DNA of 64,000 nt from Pollutimonas subterranea (GTDB lineage Bacteria > Pseudomonadota > Gammaproteobacteria > Burkholderiales > Burkholderiaceae_B): contig NZ_PDNW01000004.1 in NCBI RefSeq assembly GCF_002849655.1, forward strand, positions 62,001 through 126,000, read 5' to 3'. Positions 62,308 to 64,000 of this stretch are shown in pieces (the stretch's first letter is position 1; each line of letters starts with the position of its first letter). Below the pieces are notes generated by a model, which saw nothing but the letters and a program-made list of their open reading frames with translations, had not been told where the DNA came from and did not search any database. Both the position numbers and the translations under genes were made by a program.

Positions 62308-63276
62308 ATGTTCAAGAAAGCCAGCAAGTACACCCTGATAGCCACACTATGCGTGGCTCCCGCCGCCGTACTGGCTGCTTACCCGGAAAAACCCGTGCAG
62401 TTCATCGTGCCATATGCACCCGGGGGCACCACCGATTTGATCGCGCGCATCGTCGCCCCCAGGCTGGGCGAAGCGCTTGGGCAGCCTGTCGTCATCATCA
62501 ATAAGCCAGGAGCGGGCGGTGCCCTGGGCAGCGCGCATGCAGCTAGAGAAAGGCCCGACGGGTACACCATAGTCATGGCCGTGGAAAGCTCACATGCGGT
62601 GAATCCAAGCGTACAAAAAGACCCCAGCTACAACCCGTCGAAAGATTTCGCACCCATCAGCAATCTGGCCAATGTGCTCGGCGTATTGGACGTAAACGCC
62701 GACTCCGACATCAAGACATTCGACCAGCTGATCGCCGCGCTCAAAAAGAACCCGGGCGACATGGCGTACGGATCTTCGGGTAACGGCGGCTACAGCCACC
62801 TGTTTGGCCAGCGTTTCCTGTCGATTACCGGCACCGAAATACTGCACGTGCCGTACAAGGGCCTGGGACCAGCCATGATCGACTTGTTGGCGGGCCAGAT
62901 ACAAGTGGTGTTCGACAACCTGCCTTCGTCCGCTGGCCAAATCCAGGCCGGTAAAGTACGTGCGTTGGCGGTGGCTGCACCGGAACGGGTCAAGAGCATG
63001 CCCGATGTGCCCACCTATGCGGAAGTGGGCTACCCGCAGATGAATACTCCATCCTGGTTCGGATTGGCCGCACCGGCCAATGTACCCGAGGACGTCCTGG
63101 AAACACTGAATCTGGCCGTCAAGAAGGTGTTGCAGGATCCTGAGGTCATCGCACAAATCGAAAAGCAAGGTGCGGTGCCCGACTACACGACGCGCGGTGA
63201 ATTTGCCGACATGATCAAGTCGTCCAACGAACAATGGCAAGAGGTCGTCAAGGCTATCGGCTTCGAGAAGTTGTAA
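62308..63276 (+). CDS. Bug-family (TctC-like) periplasmic receptor
   Basis: 322 residues. It has an AGAGGAG site, a signal peptide ending at AAVLAAYPEKPVQF, then FIVPYAPGGTTDLIARIVAP and ERPDGYTIVM, close to the family consensus. It lies 51 bases after a CaiB gene and 36 bases before a crotonase gene, all on the plus strand. The three probably form one operon with the receptor as the uptake or sensing part. Confidence 0.95.
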   Translation: MFKKASKYTLIATLCVAPAAVLAAYPEKPVQFIVPYAPGGTTDLIARIVAPRLGEALGQPVVIINKPGAGGALGSAHAARERPDGYTIVMAVESSHAVNPSVQKDPSYNPSKDFAPISNLANVLGVLDVNADSDIKTFDQLIAALKKNPGDMAYGSSGNGGYSHLFGQRFLSITGTEILHVPYKGLGPAMIDLLAGQIQVVFDNLPSSAGQIQAGKVRALAVAAPERVKSMPDVPTYAEVGYPQMNTPSWFGLAAPANVPEDVLETLNLAVKKVLQDPEVIAQIEKQGAVPDYTTRGEFADMIKSSNEQWQEVVKAIGFEKL

Positions 63277-63312
63277 GCATACGCAGCCCTTAAACCGAAC
63301 CGGGAAACAGGA

Positions 63313-64000
63313 ATGGAATACGAAAACACACACGCCACGCTTGCCGTTGCTCCCAACGGCGTCGGCACACTGACAATCTGCAATGCGGGTAGCTTGAATA
63401 TTCTGGGTACGCCCGTTATTGAAGGCTTGCTGGCAGCCCTTGAGCATGTTGCACGCACGCCCGCTGTTCGTGTGCTGATCATGCGCGGTCATGGCGACAA
63501 GGCGTTCGTGGCCGGCGCGGACATCAAGGAAATGGCCAAACTTGATCAGCAAAGCGCAGCGGTCTTTATCGAAAAGTTGCGTCAGCTGTGCGAAGGTGTG
63601 CGCCTGCTATCCATTCCCGTTATTGCACGGATACCCGGCTGGACGCTGGGAGGGGGACTGGAATTCGCGCTAGCGTGTGACCTGCGCATTGGGTCCACAG
63701 CCGCTCGGCTTGGGATGCCGGAAGTACAGGTCGGCATCCCGTCCATCATTCATGCCGCTCTCATGCCTCGCCTCATCGGAAAGGCGCGAAGCTCATGGAT
63801 GTTATTGACGGGCGAAGTGGCGGACGCCCAGCAAGGGCTGGCCTGGGGCCTGCTCGACCGCGTCGTCGAACCGGACCACCTGGATACGGAAATCACGCGC
63901 GTGGCCGATGGCCTCGCCCAGCTGGGCACCCAGGTACTGGCGCAGCAGAAGCGCCTGTTGCGTGAATGGGAAGACGAGCCGCTGGAGGCCTCGATACGTA
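63313..64000 (+). CDS. Enoyl-CoA hydratase/isomerase, partial
   Basis: 229 codons and one further base, cut by the right edge. GDKAFVAGADIKEMAKL is the oxyanion-hole region and WTLGGGLEFALACDLRIGST the second. Both acid/base glutamates are kept (LGGGLEFA and LGMPEVQVGIPS), unlike the crotonase at 5355-6074. It should therefore act as a normal hydratase or isomerase on the CoA ester made by the upstream CaiB enzyme. The gene probably ends shortly beyond the window. Confidence 0.9.
   Translation, partial: MEYENTHATLAVAPNGVGTLTICNAGSLNILGTPVIEGLLAALEHVARTPAVRVLIMRGHGDKAFVAGADIKEMAKLDQQSAAVFIEKLRQLCEGVRLLSIPVIARIPGWTLGGGLEFALACDLRIGSTAARLGMPEVQVGIPSIIHAALMPRLIGKARSSWMLLTGEVADAQQGLAWGLLDRVVEPDHLDTEITRVADGLAQLGTQVLAQQKRLLREWEDEPLEASIR

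Noticed and set aside
1-64000. tRNA, rRNA, CRISPR arrays, insertion sequences, integrases
   Set aside because: None was recognised in either strand; repeats found are only short operator or hairpin elements.

Overview
The window looks like chromosomal DNA of a betaproteobacterium of the Bordetella/Achromobacter/Advenella type (Alcaligenaceae). The evidence is GC-rich codon use, many single-gene Bug (TctC-like) periplasmic receptors, several CaiB/BaiF CoA-transferases, and a tcu tricarballylate locus. No rRNA, tRNA, CRISPR array, insertion sequence or phage gene was seen. The window is a string of small catabolic operons, most with their own receptor or transporter and their own IclR, LysR, GntR or XRE regulator.

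Layout. (1) 1-3155, minus: a Bug, a FAD/NAD(P)-binding enzyme and a second Bug (cut by the left edge), divergent from an IclR gene. (2) 3379-9801, plus: IclR, CaiB, an atypical crotonase, a two-subunit CoA-transferase-fold enzyme, an acyl-CoA ligase and a Gln-type thiol dioxygenase. (3) 9927-12518: DUF1488, a ridA remnant, a degenerate NlpD-like lipoprotein and a quinone oxidoreductase. (4) 12725-16895: Bug, carboxymuconolactone-decarboxylase-like protein and two SDRs, divergent from a LysR gene, in visibly AT-richer DNA. (5) 16972-22111: CaiB and HMG-CoA-lyase-like genes, IclR, Bug and an SMP-30 lactonase, with a shared operator at both promoter regions. (6) 22228-25924: an EF-hand protein, a glycine-zipper lipoprotein and a complete tctCBA operon. 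(7) 26441-32349: an amino-acid-type ABC transporter, DUF1989, XRE-cupin, ureohydrolase and ureidoglycolate lyase, which together look like a guanidino/ureido nitrogen-scavenging operon. (8) 32605-35233: a Bug, then SorA/SorB sulfite dehydrogenase. (9) 35401-45879: an eight-gene minus operon (TRAP transporter, two SDRs, fused E1, GntR, E2) divergent from a GMC oxidoreductase. (10) 45911-50143: an exported fumarase/argininosuccinate-lyase-superfamily protein, an unknown membrane protein, an MFS carrier and a tiny membrane protein. (11) 50207-54825: tcuR-tcuA-tcuB followed by a Bug. (12) 54946-64000: dienelactone hydrolase, LysR/amidase/Bug, quinone oxidoreductase, a Bug pseudogene, then CaiB, Bug and a crotonase cut by the right edge.

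The shared logic is capture of a carboxylate or nitrogen compound by a binding protein, activation to a CoA thioester (three CaiB enzymes, one ligase) or oxidation, then cleavage. The least familiar modules are the TRAP/SDR/fused-E1/E2/GMC cluster, the guanidino/ureido operon, and the CoA operon whose catalytic residues are altered and which ends in a thiol dioxygenase. No substrate is proven by sequence alone.
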